The translations under genes were made by a program, and so were the position numbers. A stretch of 64,000 bases of DNA from Microvirga vignae. GTDB taxonomy: Bacteria; Pseudomonadota; Alphaproteobacteria; Rhizobiales; Beijerinckiaceae. A model generated the notes under the pieces. It had not been told where the DNA came from, did not search any database, and worked only from the letters and a program-made list of their open reading frames with translations. Of the stretch, positions 17,841 to 26,406 are shown piece by piece (position 1 is the first letter of the stretch; each line of letters begins with the position of its first letter). The DNA is taken from assembly GCF_001017175.1 (NCBI RefSeq), contig NZ_LCYG01000053.1, forward strand, positions 1 through 64,000, in the 5' to 3' direction.

Positions 17841-17989
17841 CACTGAAATCCGTTGTTACGTCGAAACAAGGTAGGCATTAATTGCCTGTCCCGGGTGTCA
17901 TAGGCTCGGAAGGGGTAATACTGCAATATGATTGCTTATTTCGCTGCCGACATGCTTGACGTTTGATGAATGTTTACTTTCCATAAACC

Positions 17990-18113
17990 ATGAGCGGTCC
18001 GGGTAATTGCTATAGTGAATATTTCGTGAGTAAATGCGTTGCTGAATTCGAGCCTCTGGCTCAAAGTTTAGAGACAAACAAAACTTCTGCCCTGCCGAAA
18101 GGCGGGGCTTTTT
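17990..18113 (+). ncRNA. Candidate small RNA ending at an intrinsic terminator
   Basis: The intergenic region upstream of the porin contains no convincing ORF but ends in a strong plus-strand terminator. A TTGACG at 17956 and a TATAGT at 18011 are possible but mismatched promoter elements. The 5' end given is arbitrary. Confidence 0.3.
18089..18113 (+). terminator. Intrinsic terminator, possibly bidirectional
   Basis: GCCCTGCC, a GAAA loop and GGCGGGGC are followed by TTTTTC. On the plus strand no protein gene ends here. On the minus strand it follows the NUDIX gene and could serve that gene too. Confidence 0.75.
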
Positions 18114-18131
18114 CTTGGCTGGCAGAGCAGA

Positions 18132-18587
18132 TCAGGCGCTGTCCGCCTTGTCCATGGCGTCGGCCTGCCGGGCAATCACATCGACATCCGCGCTCATGGG
18201 CAGCGTCTTCGGATCGAGATCGGCAATGGGAAACCAGCCTGCCTCAAGCGCGTCGTCTCCGGCGATAGCGTCGCCGGAGATCCAACGGCAGCGGACTGCG
18301 ATCAGGATGTAATGCTGGCGAATGGTGCCGTCGGAGGACGGCACGAGGATATCGAGCGTTGTAATGACGCCCTGCGCCTCGCCCTCGATGCCGGTCTCTT
18401 CCAGAAGCTCTCGGTTAGCGGCCTCCGCGACTGTCTCGCCGAATTCGATCTTACCGCCGGGAAAGCCCCAGAGGCCTGCATCCGGCGGGTTGGCCCTTCG
18501 CACCAGAAGGGCCTGACCCTCGTGAATGACGACGGCGATCACGGCGGGAACAGGGGAGGGCGAATGAAAAAAGGCCTGGCCAGTCAT
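18132..18587 (-). CDS. NUDIX hydrolase
   Basis: A 151-residue NUDIX protein. The box GGKIEFGETVAEAANRELLE followed by ETGI matches the consensus with all metal-binding Glu in place. The preceding AVIAVVIHEGQALLVRRAN and GLWGFPGG are typical of MutT/ADP-ribose pyrophosphatase-like members that cleave nucleoside diphosphate derivatives. ATG 18587 is chosen over an upstream TTG because the family consensus begins a few residues later. The exact substrate cannot be told. The neighbours (phasins, porin) give no functional clue. Confidence 0.85.
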   Translation of the reverse strand: MTGQAFFHSPSPVPAVIAVVIHEGQALLVRRANPPDAGLWGFPGGKIEFGETVAEAANRELLEETGIEGEAQGVITTLDILVPSSDGTIRQHYILIAVRCRWISGDAIAGDDALEAGWFPIADLDPKTLPMSADVDVIARQADAMDKADSA

Positions 18588-18630
18588 GGCCAAGCCTTAT
18601 CGCATGAGGCTGATTTCCGATAGCAGGCGA

Positions 18631-19131
18631 TCAGCGATGGTGCCGCAGCAGAGCCGACTGGAGCGGCTCCACGCTTTTTGTCATCCAGCGTGCCGTGGTC
18701 TCGGCAACGTCCTTCCACTGCGCGGAGGCGGTCTCGAAAGCCTCGCGCGCCGCACCGGTCTGGGCATTGAAGCCACCAGGCTGACGGGAATTGTCGATCG
18801 CCGTGCGCCACAGATCGAGGGCTGCATGCCCTTGAGTCTGCAGAGCCTGGATGATCTTGTCGTTCACCTCGAGGGCGCCCTTGGCGGAAACGGCAACCGC
18901 CTCGCGCATGGCTTGGCGGAGTGCCTCGCCCTGATCCCGGAAGGCGAAGACGAAAGGCTCGCTCTCCTGGGGCTTTGCCTTGGCGGAGACGGAGGGCTTG
19001 GGGGCAGGCGCAGGTTCTGCAGCCTGTACGGTCTCCGTCGCTTCAGCGACAGGTGCTGCCGCCATCTCGACGAGATCAGCCTTCGGAGCGCTCTTGGCGC
19101 TGCGGGTCTTGGTCTTCTTGGTTTCCGTCAT
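18631..19131 (-). CDS. Phasin family protein
   Basis: The 166-residue protein has a Lys- and Ala/Pro-rich N-terminus (about 55 residues), then an amphipathic helical phasin domain: FVFAFRDQGEALRQAMREAV, ALEVNDKIIQALQTQG and AAREAFETASAQWKDVAETT. Phasins coat polyhydroxyalkanoate granules and control their size and number. It lies 36 bases downstream of a second phasin gene on the same strand, so the pair is probably one operon driven from the repeat region at 19570. Granule binding is inferred from the family. Confidence 0.8.
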   Translation of the reverse strand: MTETKKTKTRSAKSAPKADLVEMAAAPVAEATETVQAAEPAPAPKPSVSAKAKPQESEPFVFAFRDQGEALRQAMREAVAVSAKGALEVNDKIIQALQTQGHAALDLWRTAIDNSRQPGGFNAQTGAAREAFETASAQWKDVAETTARWMTKSVEPLQSALLRHHR

Positions 19132-19167
19132 CGTGACGTCCTCGCGACGATTTCTGAGAGAAGGAGC

Positions 19168-19548
19168 TTACTTCTTCGAGCCGGGCTGCTTCATAGCAGA
19201 CTGGGCGATCGAGCCGAATTCCTTCATCTGGGTCTGCATGGCTTCGAACTGCGTGCGGACGAACTCGGCCTGGATCTGCATGGCTTCCTGCATGTCCTTG
19301 GCGCGCACCATGCGCTGGGCGAGATCGAAAGCCGCCGCTAGGTTCTGCTCGGCATAGGAGAAGGTCTTGCGGGTGGCGTCCTTGGCGCTGGCCTGGACCG
19401 TGTTCGCCGAGCCCTCGAAGGTGTCGACGGTCTTCTGGGCGGCGCTCATGAAGCCATCGATGGCCTTGCGGGCCTGCTCGACGCTCTTTTCGGCGAAATC
19501 GCGCATTTCAGCCGGAATTTCGTAGGGCTGGTTCGGGTTCGTTGCCAT
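19168..19548 (-). CDS. Phasin family protein (first gene of phasin pair)
   Basis: A 126-residue phasin beginning MATNPNQPYEIPAEMRDFAE, with the hallmark helical pattern VEQARKAIDGFMSAAQKTVD, then SYAEQNLAAAFDLAQRMVRA and MQIQAEFVRTQFEAMQTQMK. ATG 19548 is chosen because GAGGAG sits 6 to 11 bases upstream; an upstream in-frame start gives extra residues without family character. It should coat PHA granules. The near-perfect tandem repeat 20 bases upstream is a likely operator for a PhaR-type repressor. Confidence 0.87.
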   Translation of the reverse strand: MATNPNQPYEIPAEMRDFAEKSVEQARKAIDGFMSAAQKTVDTFEGSANTVQASAKDATRKTFSYAEQNLAAAFDLAQRMVRAKDMQEAMQIQAEFVRTQFEAMQTQMKEFGSIAQSAMKQPGSKK

Positions 19549-19569
19549 GGGTCGCTCCTCTTGCGGCAT

Positions 19570-19608
19570 TTGTGCAGTGCAATATCACATTGTGCGGTGC
19601 GAAATCAA
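19570..19608 (-). promoter_or_regulatory. Tandem 20-bp repeat upstream of phasins, candidate PhaR operator
   Basis: Two direct copies (TTGTGCAGTGCAATATCA and TTGTGCGGTGCGAAATCA on the plus strand) lie exactly 20 bases apart, with 15 of 20 positions identical. TGC-rich sites before phasin genes are known targets of the PHB-responsive repressor PhaR. Identity of the regulator is inference. Confidence 0.55.
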
Positions 19609-19743
19609 CTGCCTTTGGACCTGAACAATTAAGGTTACCTCAAAGTAAAAGGATTCAAGGGCTCAAGCCTGCTGCCTCCTTGCCAACATTCGTCTAAAAC
19701 CTCTTCAATAAGATAACTCCGAGGTTGACTAGATCGAGGCCGT

Positions 19744-22461
19744 ATGAACGGGGCTCTCAACCAGTATGAAGCGCTGATCGCGCGCCTTGCCGCCGAGCCG
19801 GATCTAGGACTCATGGCGAGGCCCGGGGCGCCTGTGCTCGTCTGGGACCGGTCGGTCGAGAGGCTGCTCTGGACATCTCCGGCAGCGGAGGGGCTGGGTG
19901 AGGCTTTCACCGACAAGACGGGCCGCCTGGTGTCGGATCTTCGCGCCCGCGAGCGCCTGAAGGCTCTGGCCGCAGGGGCCGCTCCCCGCGAGAGGGCGCG
20001 CCTTGAACGACTGCGCCTCAATCCGATCCGCCCCTGGCAACCCGTTCCCTGTGCTTGCTGCTTGGCGGTTCTGGAGAGCGGGGAGGAGGTCCTGGTGACG
20101 GCGCTTCTGGGGCCGGTCCCTCAAGGCTTCGAACGCTCGAGCGCCTCTTCGATCTCCAAGGCCGACAATCCGCCCGCTTCCGAGATCTTCAGTCCTCCTT
20201 CCGAAGAAGTCCCGGCCCCTCAGAACAAGCCGCACGGCTCCATCCGCTTCGTCTGGCAGACTGATGCCCAGGCGCGGTTCACACAGGTATCACCGACCCT
20301 GGCCAAGGCCGTCGGGACGCGGGCAGGAGATATTGTGGGACGCACCTGGGATGAACTGACCCACAGGGTGGTCACCGATCCCGAAGGGGAAATCGCAGGC
20401 TTCTTCGCGCGTGGCGAGACCTGGAGCGGGCGAACCGTCTTCTGGTCGCTGGAAGAACAGGCCAAGCAGGTGCCGGTCGACTGGGCGGGAATGCCGGTTT
20501 TCGGAGCCGGGCGTGAGCTCATCGGGTTCCGTGGCTTCGGTCTGCTGCGCATGGACGAGATGCGCGAGCGGGAGGCTTCGGAGCTTCCGGCAGCCGATAC
20601 CGATGCCTTCCTGACGGACGCAGCCCTTCCTTTCGCTCCGCCGGAGGAAGCGCAGGTCGAGGAAGAAGAGGACATCTCCGCCCCACCTCAAGAAGACGAG
20701 AACTGGTTCGCCGACTTGCGCAATAAGGTGGCGGAAGCGCTCGCCAGCACGAAGCCTGCCGAGAAGCCCGCGGAAACGGACGTCGCGGCTCGGTCGGAAG
20801 AAGCCGACCAGAAGGCGCGCCCCGCTTCCACATCGAGCCTGTCCTCTGCGGAACGCAATGCCTTCCGCGAAATTGCTCGTGCCTTGGGTGCGCGCCTGGA
20901 AGAGAGAAGTTCACGAGCGGCATCTGCTCCTGACGAAACAGCATCGCAGGAAGAAGGGTCCGACGAGATTGAAGCATCCGCCGAGGAAGCGCAGGCAGCA
21001 CCTGCTGTTTCTGACAATGGCGATCGCATCCTTGATCGTCTTCCCGTCGGCATTCTCATCCATCGCGGTGAACACATTCTCTTTGCCAATCGCTTCCTTC
21101 TCGATCTGACAGGCTATGAAGATGCCAAGCAGGTGACGGCTGACGGCGGCATCATGCAGCTCTTCCGTGGTTCTCCGGCCCTGAATTCCTTCGCGGAGGA
21201 AGATGCAGGGCTCGCGCTTACGACCCGTCATGGCGAAAACATCACCGTGAGCGTGCGTGCATCGGAGGTGGAATGGGATGGCGAGCAGGCTGAGCTGATG
21301 CTCATCCGCAAGTCCTTCGCTCAGGACCGCGCACTGCGCCCTCAGGACAGCCGTGTGCAGGAGCTCGAGGCGATCCTCGATACGGCGACCGATGGCGTGA
21401 TCCTGTTCGATGAGACAGGCCGCATTCTTTCGCTCAATCGTTCGGCCGAGGCGCTGTTCGGCTATCACCAGCGCGAGGTGATGGGCAGTCTCATCACGAT
21501 TCTGTTCGCTCCCGAAAGTCATAAGGCAGCCCTCGATTATCTCGAGAGCCTTCGTTCGCCGGGCGTGGCGAGCCTGCTCAACGATGGTCGCGAGGTTCTG
21601 GGACGCGAGCGGCAGGGCGGCACCATTCCGCTCTTCATGACCATCGGACATGTGGGCGAGGGCGAGCGCCGCAAGTTCTGTGCCGTGCTGCGCGACATGA
21701 CGACGTTCAAGAAGGCGGAAGGCGAACTTGTCGGCGCCAAGCGCGCAGCGGAAGAGGCAAGCGCGCAGAAATCCGATCTTCTCGCCAAGATCAGCCATGA
21801 GATCCGCACGCCGCTCAACGCCATCATCGGCTTTGCCGAGGTGATGCTGGAGGAACGCTTCGGCCCCATCGGGAACGCCCGCTACAAGGAGTATCTGCGC
21901 GACGTTCACGCCTCCGGCTCGCATGTGATCAGCCTCGTGAACGATCTGCTCGATCTGGCGAAGATCGAAGCAGGGCGCCTCGAGTTGTCATTCACCGGCG
22001 TCAATCTCAACGATCTCGTTTCGTCCTGCGTCACCCTGCTTCAGCCGCAGGCCATGCGCGACCGCATCGTCATGCGCACGAGCTTCGCACCGAAGCTGCC
22101 GCCGGTCGTGGCCGATGAGCGCTCCGTGCGCCAGATCGTGCTCAATCTCGTCTCCAACGCCATCAAGTTCACTGAGGCCGGCGGCCAGGTGATCGTCTCG
22201 ACCGCGAGGACGGATCGGGGCGAGGTGGCGTTCCGGGTGCGGGATACCGGTATCGGCATGACGGAGGAGGAGGTCGAGGCGGCTCTCGAGCCGTTCCGTC
22301 AGATTGCGACCTCTCGAAAGCCCGGCGGTACGGGTTTGGGGCTCCCCCTCACCAAGGCGCTCGTGGAGGCCAATCGTGGCGCTCTGCAGATCTCGAGCCA
22401 TCCCAACGAGGGCACGCTCGTGGAGGTGATCTTCCCGCCGACCCGGGTGCTGGCGGAGTAG
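19744..22461 (+). CDS. PAS-domain sensor histidine kinase, PdhS/DivJ/PleC-like
   Basis: A 905-residue kinase without obvious membrane segments. The first 380 residues are poorly conserved, Glu/Ala-rich and include a PAS-like section near VWQTDAQARFTQVSP. Two further PAS domains follow (LDRLPVGILIHRGEHILFAN and LDTATDGVILFDETGR). The HisKA H-box is KISHEIRTPLNAIIGF with the phospho-acceptor His near 684. The N box is RQIVLNLVSNAIKF, with G1 DTGIGM and G2 GGTGLGL. The motif MLEERFGPIGN after the H-box is characteristic of the PleC/DivJ/PdhS group that controls DivK and the alphaproteobacterial cell cycle. No receiver domain is present. Assignment to PdhS rather than another PAS kinase is inference. 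Confidence 0.82.
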   Translation: MNGALNQYEALIARLAAEPDLGLMARPGAPVLVWDRSVERLLWTSPAAEGLGEAFTDKTGRLVSDLRARERLKALAAGAAPRERARLERLRLNPIRPWQPVPCACCLAVLESGEEVLVTALLGPVPQGFERSSASSISKADNPPASEIFSPPSEEVPAPQNKPHGSIRFVWQTDAQARFTQVSPTLAKAVGTRAGDIVGRTWDELTHRVVTDPEGEIAGFFARGETWSGRTVFWSLEEQAKQVPVDWAGMPVFGAGRELIGFRGFGLLRMDEMREREASELPAADTDAFLTDAALPFAPPEEAQVEEEEDISAPPQEDENWFADLRNKVAEALASTKPAEKPAETDVAARSEEADQKARPASTSSLSSAERNAFREIARALGARLEERSSRAASAPDETASQEEGSDEIEASAEEAQAAPAVSDNGDRILDRLPVGILIHRGEHILFANRFLLDLTGYEDAKQVTADGGIMQLFRGSPALNSFAEEDAGLALTTRHGENITVSVRASEVEWDGEQAELMLIRKSFAQDRALRPQDSRVQELEAILDTATDGVILFDETGRILSLNRSAEALFGYHQREVMGSLITILFAPESHKAALDYLESLRSPGVASLLNDGREVLGRERQGGTIPLFMTIGHVGEGERRKFCAVLRDMTTFKKAEGELVGAKRAAEEASAQKSDLLAKISHEIRTPLNAIIGFAEVMLEERFGPIGNARYKEYLRDVHASGSHVISLVNDLLDLAKIEAGRLELSFTGVNLNDLVSSCVTLLQPQAMRDRIVMRTSFAPKLPPVVADERSVRQIVLNLVSNAIKFTEAGGQVIVSTARTDRGEVAFRVRDTGIGMTEEEVEAALEPFRQIATSRKPGGTGLGLPLTKALVEANRGALQISSHPNEGTLVEVIFPPTRVLAE

Positions 22462-22567
22462 CCGCTCCTCCGCGAGAGATTGTTTGATCCAGGACATTTG
22501 ACCCCTGAGCGTTACGCGTTAGCTTTGGGAAACTGCTCCAAGACCTTCCCGAGACGAAGGATCGCTC

Positions 22568-25291
22568 ATGTCCACCTATCGCCTCGACACGTTGTTCTCA
22601 CCCCGGTCCATTGCGGTCGTAGGTGCCAGCCCGCGCCCGGGCTCGCTGGGGCTGACTTTCCTCAAAAACCTGATCCAGGGAGGGTTCACGGGAGCGCTAT
22701 ATCCAGTCAATCCGCATCACAAACAGATCGAGGATCGACCGTGCTTCGCCTCGATCGCTAGGCTTCCCGAGACGCCGGATCTCGTCGTCATCGCCGTGCC
22801 GCCCCGCAACGTGCTGGATGTGGTCGAGGATGCTGGCAAAAGAGGTGCGGCCGCCGCTATCATCGCCACTGCCGGCCTCGGCTATGGTGCAGATTCCATG
22901 TCCGGGCAGGTGAGGCTCGCCGCACGTCGCTACGGTCTGCGTATCGTCGGACCGAACTGCATCGGCGTTCTCTCTCCGCGTGCCCGCATGAACGCGAGCT
23001 TTGCGGCCCATGACGCCAAGCCCGGAGACCTCGCGCTCATCTCCCAATCGGGTGCGGTTGCGGTCGGCCTCGTGGAATGGGCAGCGCAACGGCAGGTCGG
23101 TTTTTCCGCCGTCGTATCCCTCGGCGACAAGATGGATGTCGATTTCAGCGACTGCCTTGATTTCTTCTCGGCTGACGCGGGCACGCGCGCGATCCTGCTC
23201 TACATCGAGTCCGTCGACAACGCCAAGAAGTTCATGTCTGCGGCGCGTGCTGCGGCACGCATCAAGCCCGTGGTCGTAATCAAGGCCGGGCGACATGCGC
23301 AAGGCGCGAGAGCGGCCGCGACGCATACGGGTGCATTGGCGGGTTCCGACGCAGTCTATGACGCCGCGTTCCGTCGCGCAGGTTTGCTGCGCGTCCTCGA
23401 TCTCGATCAGCTGTTCTCGGCGGCCGAAACCCTTGGGCGACAGAAGCCTTTCCCGGGAAAGCGACTTGCGCTGCTCACCAATGGCGGCGGCGTCGGTGTT
23501 CTGGCGACCGACCGGCTCATCGACATGGGCGGAACGCTTGCCAGTCTCTCGCCGGAGACGCTTGAGAAGCTGAACGCCTTTCTCCCGCCGACCTGGTCAC
23601 AGTCCAATCCGGTGGACATCATCGGTGATGCGGATCCGGCGCGCTACGCAGGCGCTCTCGAGGCACTGCTCGCCGATCCGGAGAACGACGCCGTTCTCAT
23701 TCTCAACGTCCCGACGGCCGTGGCCGGTGCTGCCGATGTCGCGGCGGCCGTCACCGAGGTCATCAAGCGTCATCGCGCCAGGGGCTATCAGCAGAAGCCG
23801 GTCTTCGCGGCCTGGATCGGTGAGGATCCGGATTCCGCGCGCGTGTTCGAAGAAGCGCGCATTCCGCATTTCGCCACCGAGGCCGACGCGGTGCGTGGTT
23901 TCCTCCAACTCGTGCGCTATCGCGAAGCGCAGACAGAGTTGATGGAAACACCCGACAATCTCCCGCATGATTTCTCGCCCGATCCGGAAATGGCTCGCGC
24001 GATTGTTGCAGGGGTGCTGGCGCAGAACCGCCACTGGCTCAACCCACTCGAAGTCAATGCACTGCTGAAGGCCTATGACATTCCCACCGCTCCCGTGACT
24101 TTGGCCAAGACACCCGATGAGGCAGCCAGGGCTGCGCAGCCCATTCTTGCCGAAGGCGGAACGGTGGCGGTGAAGATCCTTTCGTCTGATATCGTGCACA
24201 AATCCGATATCGGTGGTGTGAAGCTCGATCTCACGACGGAAGAAGCGGTGCGCAAGGCCACGGCCGATATCTTCGAGCGTGCCGCGCGCCTGAGGCCGGA
24301 TGCCTCCATCACGGGCGTCACGGTTCAGCCCATGGTGCGCCGTGTGAAGGCGCGCGAGCTGATTGCAGGCCTTGCGGACGATCCATCGTTCGGTCCAGTT
24401 GTCGTGTTCGGCCGTGGCGGAACGGCAGTCGAGGTCATCAACGACAGGGCGCTCGCCTTGCCGCCGCTCGATCTGAAACTCGCCAACGATCTCATTGCAC
24501 GCACTCGCGTGTCACGCCGTCTCAAGGCCTATCGCGATGTGCCGGCTGCGGACGAGTGGGCGATTGCGCTGACCCTCGTGAAGCTCGCGCAGCTTGCCGC
24601 CGACGTACCGGAGATCCGCGAACTCGACATCAATCCGCTTCTCGCGGATCACACCGGCGTCATCGCTGTCGATGCACGCGTGCTCGTCGCACCTGAAGTG
24701 CGAAAGGGGAGTGGGCATCCGCGCTTTGCCGTGCGGCCTTATCCGAAGGAGTGGGAGCGCACGATCACGCTTCGCAACGGGCGCAAGGCCTTCGTGCGTC
24801 CCGTCAGGCCGGAGGATGAGGAGGAGTTCAAGCGCTTCTTCGAGAAGATCACCCCGGAAGACCTCCGTCTTCGCTTCTTCGCACCTGTCCGCGATTTCAG
24901 CCACACTTTCCTCGCGCGCCTGACGCAGCTCGATTATGCCCGCGCCATCGCCTTCGTTGCGTTTGACGAAGAGACAGGTGGAATGATGGGTGCGGTCCGT
25001 GTCCATGCGGATGCCAACCACGAGACGGGCGAGTACGGCATTCTCCTTCGCTCCGATCTCAAGGGCCTCGGTCTGGGCTGGACGCTGATGCGCCTCATGA
25101 TCGAATGGGCGAAGGTGGAGGGTCTCCATGAAGTCGAAGGTCAGGTGCTGCGCGAGAACTCGACGATGCTCGACATGTGCCGAAACCTCGGCTTCTCGAT
25201 CAAGATCGATCCCGACGATCCGGAGCTGCGCATCGTGAAGCTGCCAATTGCAGCCATTGATGAGCCCGGCAAGCTGGCGGAGACGGCCTAG
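22568..25291 (+). CDS. Pat-type protein lysine acetyltransferase (CoA-ligase-like plus GNAT)
   Basis: The 907-residue fusion has four parts: a CoA-binding domain (SIAVVGASPRPGSLG at the start), succinyl-CoA-ligase-like domains (LALISQSGAVAVGLVEWA; ATHTGALAGSDAVYDAAF, with the position of the phospho-His), an ATP-grasp domain (ALLKAYDIPTAP; GGTVAVKILSSDIVHKSDIG), and a C-terminal GNAT domain (RPVRPEDEEEFKRFF; GEYGILLRSDLKGLGLGWTL). The size matches E. coli PatZ (886 residues), which acetylates acetyl-CoA synthetase and other proteins with acetyl-CoA. The ligase part is usually inactive and regulatory in Pat enzymes. Its TAG stop is the first three bases of repeat copy B. Confidence 0.88.
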   Translation: MSTYRLDTLFSPRSIAVVGASPRPGSLGLTFLKNLIQGGFTGALYPVNPHHKQIEDRPCFASIARLPETPDLVVIAVPPRNVLDVVEDAGKRGAAAAIIATAGLGYGADSMSGQVRLAARRYGLRIVGPNCIGVLSPRARMNASFAAHDAKPGDLALISQSGAVAVGLVEWAAQRQVGFSAVVSLGDKMDVDFSDCLDFFSADAGTRAILLYIESVDNAKKFMSAARAAARIKPVVVIKAGRHAQGARAAATHTGALAGSDAVYDAAFRRAGLLRVLDLDQLFSAAETLGRQKPFPGKRLALLTNGGGVGVLATDRLIDMGGTLASLSPETLEKLNAFLPPTWSQSNPVDIIGDADPARYAGALEALLADPENDAVLILNVPTAVAGAADVAAAVTEVIKRHRARGYQQKPVFAAWIGEDPDSARVFEEARIPHFATEADAVRGFLQLVRYREAQTELMETPDNLPHDFSPDPEMARAIVAGVLAQNRHWLNPLEVNALLKAYDIPTAPVTLAKTPDEAARAAQPILAEGGTVAVKILSSDIVHKSDIGGVKLDLTTEEAVRKATADIFERAARLRPDASITGVTVQPMVRRVKARELIAGLADDPSFGPVVVFGRGGTAVEVINDRALALPPLDLKLANDLIARTRVSRRLKAYRDVPAADEWAIALTLVKLAQLAADVPEIRELDINPLLADHTGVIAVDARVLVAPEVRKGSGHPRFAVRPYPKEWERTITLRNGRKAFVRPVRPEDEEEFKRFFEKITPEDLRLRFFAPVRDFSHTFLARLTQLDYARAIAFVAFDEETGGMMGAVRVHADANHETGEYGILLRSDLKGLGLGWTLMRLMIEWAKVEGLHEVEGQVLRENSTMLDMCRNLGFSIKIDPDDPELRIVKLPIAAIDEPGKLAETA

Positions 25292-25406
25292 AGCATCGGA
25301 CCCAAAAGTGGATTTGCACTTTTGGGATTGATCCGATGCTCCCTTCATAGAGCAGCGCATCGTCATGCGCGGAAAACCGGGGCCACTTTTCCGCACGATG
25401 CGCTAG
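25289..25406. repeat. Double-hairpin intergenic repeat, copy B
   Basis: It begins TAGAGCATCGGA and contains CCCAAAAGTG/CACTTTTGGG inside the first hairpin, closing with TCCGATGCTC. The second hairpin runs from GCGCATCG to CGATGCGCTAG with an AAAACCGG...CCACTTTT core. It is the best-preserved full copy. Confidence 0.9.
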
Positions 25407-25413
25407 ATACAAG

Positions 25414-25438
25414 ACGGCCCGCCAATCGGCGGGCCGCT
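25414..25438 (-). terminator. GC-rich hairpin 3' of bfr, terminator-like
   Basis: GCGGCCCGCC and GGCGGGCCG form a strong stem about 25 bases after the bfr stop, read on the minus strand. The following sequence is only moderately T-rich (GTCTTGT). Confidence 0.5.
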
Positions 25439-25461
25439 GCATTCATCAGATTGAGAATTTC

Positions 25462-25950
25462 TTAGTGCTCGTGGGCCTCGAGCCCGCCGATATGCTTCTG
25501 CGCATAAAGCTCGACGCCGATCTGCTCGATGAGGGTGAGCTGAGTTTCGAGGAAGTCGATATGGCCTTCCTCGTCGGCCATCAGCTCCTCGAAGAGGTTC
25601 TTGGACACGCGGTCGCCGATGCTGTCACAATAGGCGGCTGCCTCCCCGTAGAGGTTACGGGCGTCGTATTCGGCGGCGAGGTCCGACTCGAGAACCTCCT
25701 GGATATTCTGGCCGATGCGCAGGGGATCGAGCACCTGCAGGTTGGCGAAGCCTTCGAGGAAGAGGATGCGCTCGATGAAGCGATCCGCGTGGTGCATCTC
25801 CTCGATGGATTCCTTGCGCCAGGTCTTGGCGAGATCCTTGTAGCCCCAATTGTCCAGGAGCCGGTAATGCAGCCAGTACTGGTTGACCGCCGTCAGCTCG
25901 CTGCGCAGGCCGCGATTGAGATACTCGATAACCTTCGGATCACCCTTCAT
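25462..25950 (-). CDS. bfr: Bacterioferritin
   Basis: A 162-residue bacterioferritin, the haem-containing iron-storage shell protein that oxidises Fe(II). Di-iron ligands are visible in [11 protein letters not shown] (Glu18), [12 protein letters not shown] (Glu51, His54), [12 protein letters not shown] (Glu94) and [12 protein letters not shown] (Glu127, His130). Met52 in EEMHH is the haem ligand. ATG 25950 gives the standard [18 protein letters not shown] start; a longer frame adds non-family residues. It lies 79 bases downstream of bfd on the same strand; bfd and bfr commonly pair for iron storage and release. Confidence 0.95.
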   Translation of the reverse strand: MKGDPKVIEYLNRGLRSELTAVNQYWLHYRLLDNWGYKDLAKTWRKESIEEMHHADRFIERILFLEGFANLQVLDPLRIGQNIQEVLESDLAAEYDARNLYGEAAAYCDSIGDRVSKNLFEELMADEEGHIDFLETQLTLIEQIGVELYAQKHIGGLEAHEH

Positions 25951-26029
25951 CCTACCCTCACATCCAAACGGCGACAAAACGTCGGCCCATCTTTAGAGGA
26001 TTTATGAACTAGGGTGAAACCCTCTTTGT

Positions 26030-26287
26030 TCAAAGATGCGGCTCGGCGGCCACTTTTTCGAGGGAGGCGGGGCAGCAGCCCTTCTGGCAGACGGCGACCG
26101 GCGCCACGCCTGCCTCGGCCAGCGCCTTGTCCATGATGTCCCGGATGGTTCGAGCACAGCGGCCGCAATTGGGGCTGCAGCCAAGACAGCGATAGACCTG
26201 CGCGGGCGAACGCGGGCAATCCGGCCCAGGCTTCATGCAGGCTTTCACATCGCCGTCGGAGAGGACATTGCAGGAGCAGACGATCAT
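26030..26287 (-). CDS. bfd: Bacterioferritin-associated ferredoxin
   Basis: An 85-residue [2Fe-2S] protein with MIVCSCNVLSDGDVKACM at the N-terminus and YRCLGCSPNCGRCARTIRDI, giving the C-x-C...C-x2-C arrangement of Bfd. Bfd reduces the haem in bacterioferritin so that stored iron is released. The C-terminus extends past the usual 64 residues with two more Cys pairs (VCQKGCCPASLEK), common in alphaproteobacterial versions. ATG 26287 is chosen over an upstream start whose added residues are not family-like. A candidate Irr box lies 13 bases upstream, fitting iron control of the bfd-bfr pair. Confidence 0.9.
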   Translation of the reverse strand: MIVCSCNVLSDGDVKACMKPGPDCPRSPAQVYRCLGCSPNCGRCARTIRDIMDKALAEAGVAPVAVCQKGCCPASLEKVAAEPHL

Positions 26288-26299
26288 TTGTTTTTCTAG

Positions 26300-26316
26300 T
26301 TTAGAATTGTTAAAAA
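26300..26316 (-). promoter_or_regulatory. Candidate Irr-binding iron control element (ICE box)
   Basis: TTTAGAATTGTTAAAAA is a close match to the inverted repeat TTTAGAA-N3-TTCTAAA bound by Irr in Hyphomicrobiales, with two mismatches in the right arm. It lies between the bfd start and any upstream promoter. Confidence 0.6.
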
Positions 26317-26406
26317 CTACGTTTGATTTCAGACACTTAGCGGAAATATCAGGCGAGCGCCAGTGCTTGAGGGCGCGCGGAGTTGTCACGCAGGCTGGAA
26401 AAACCG

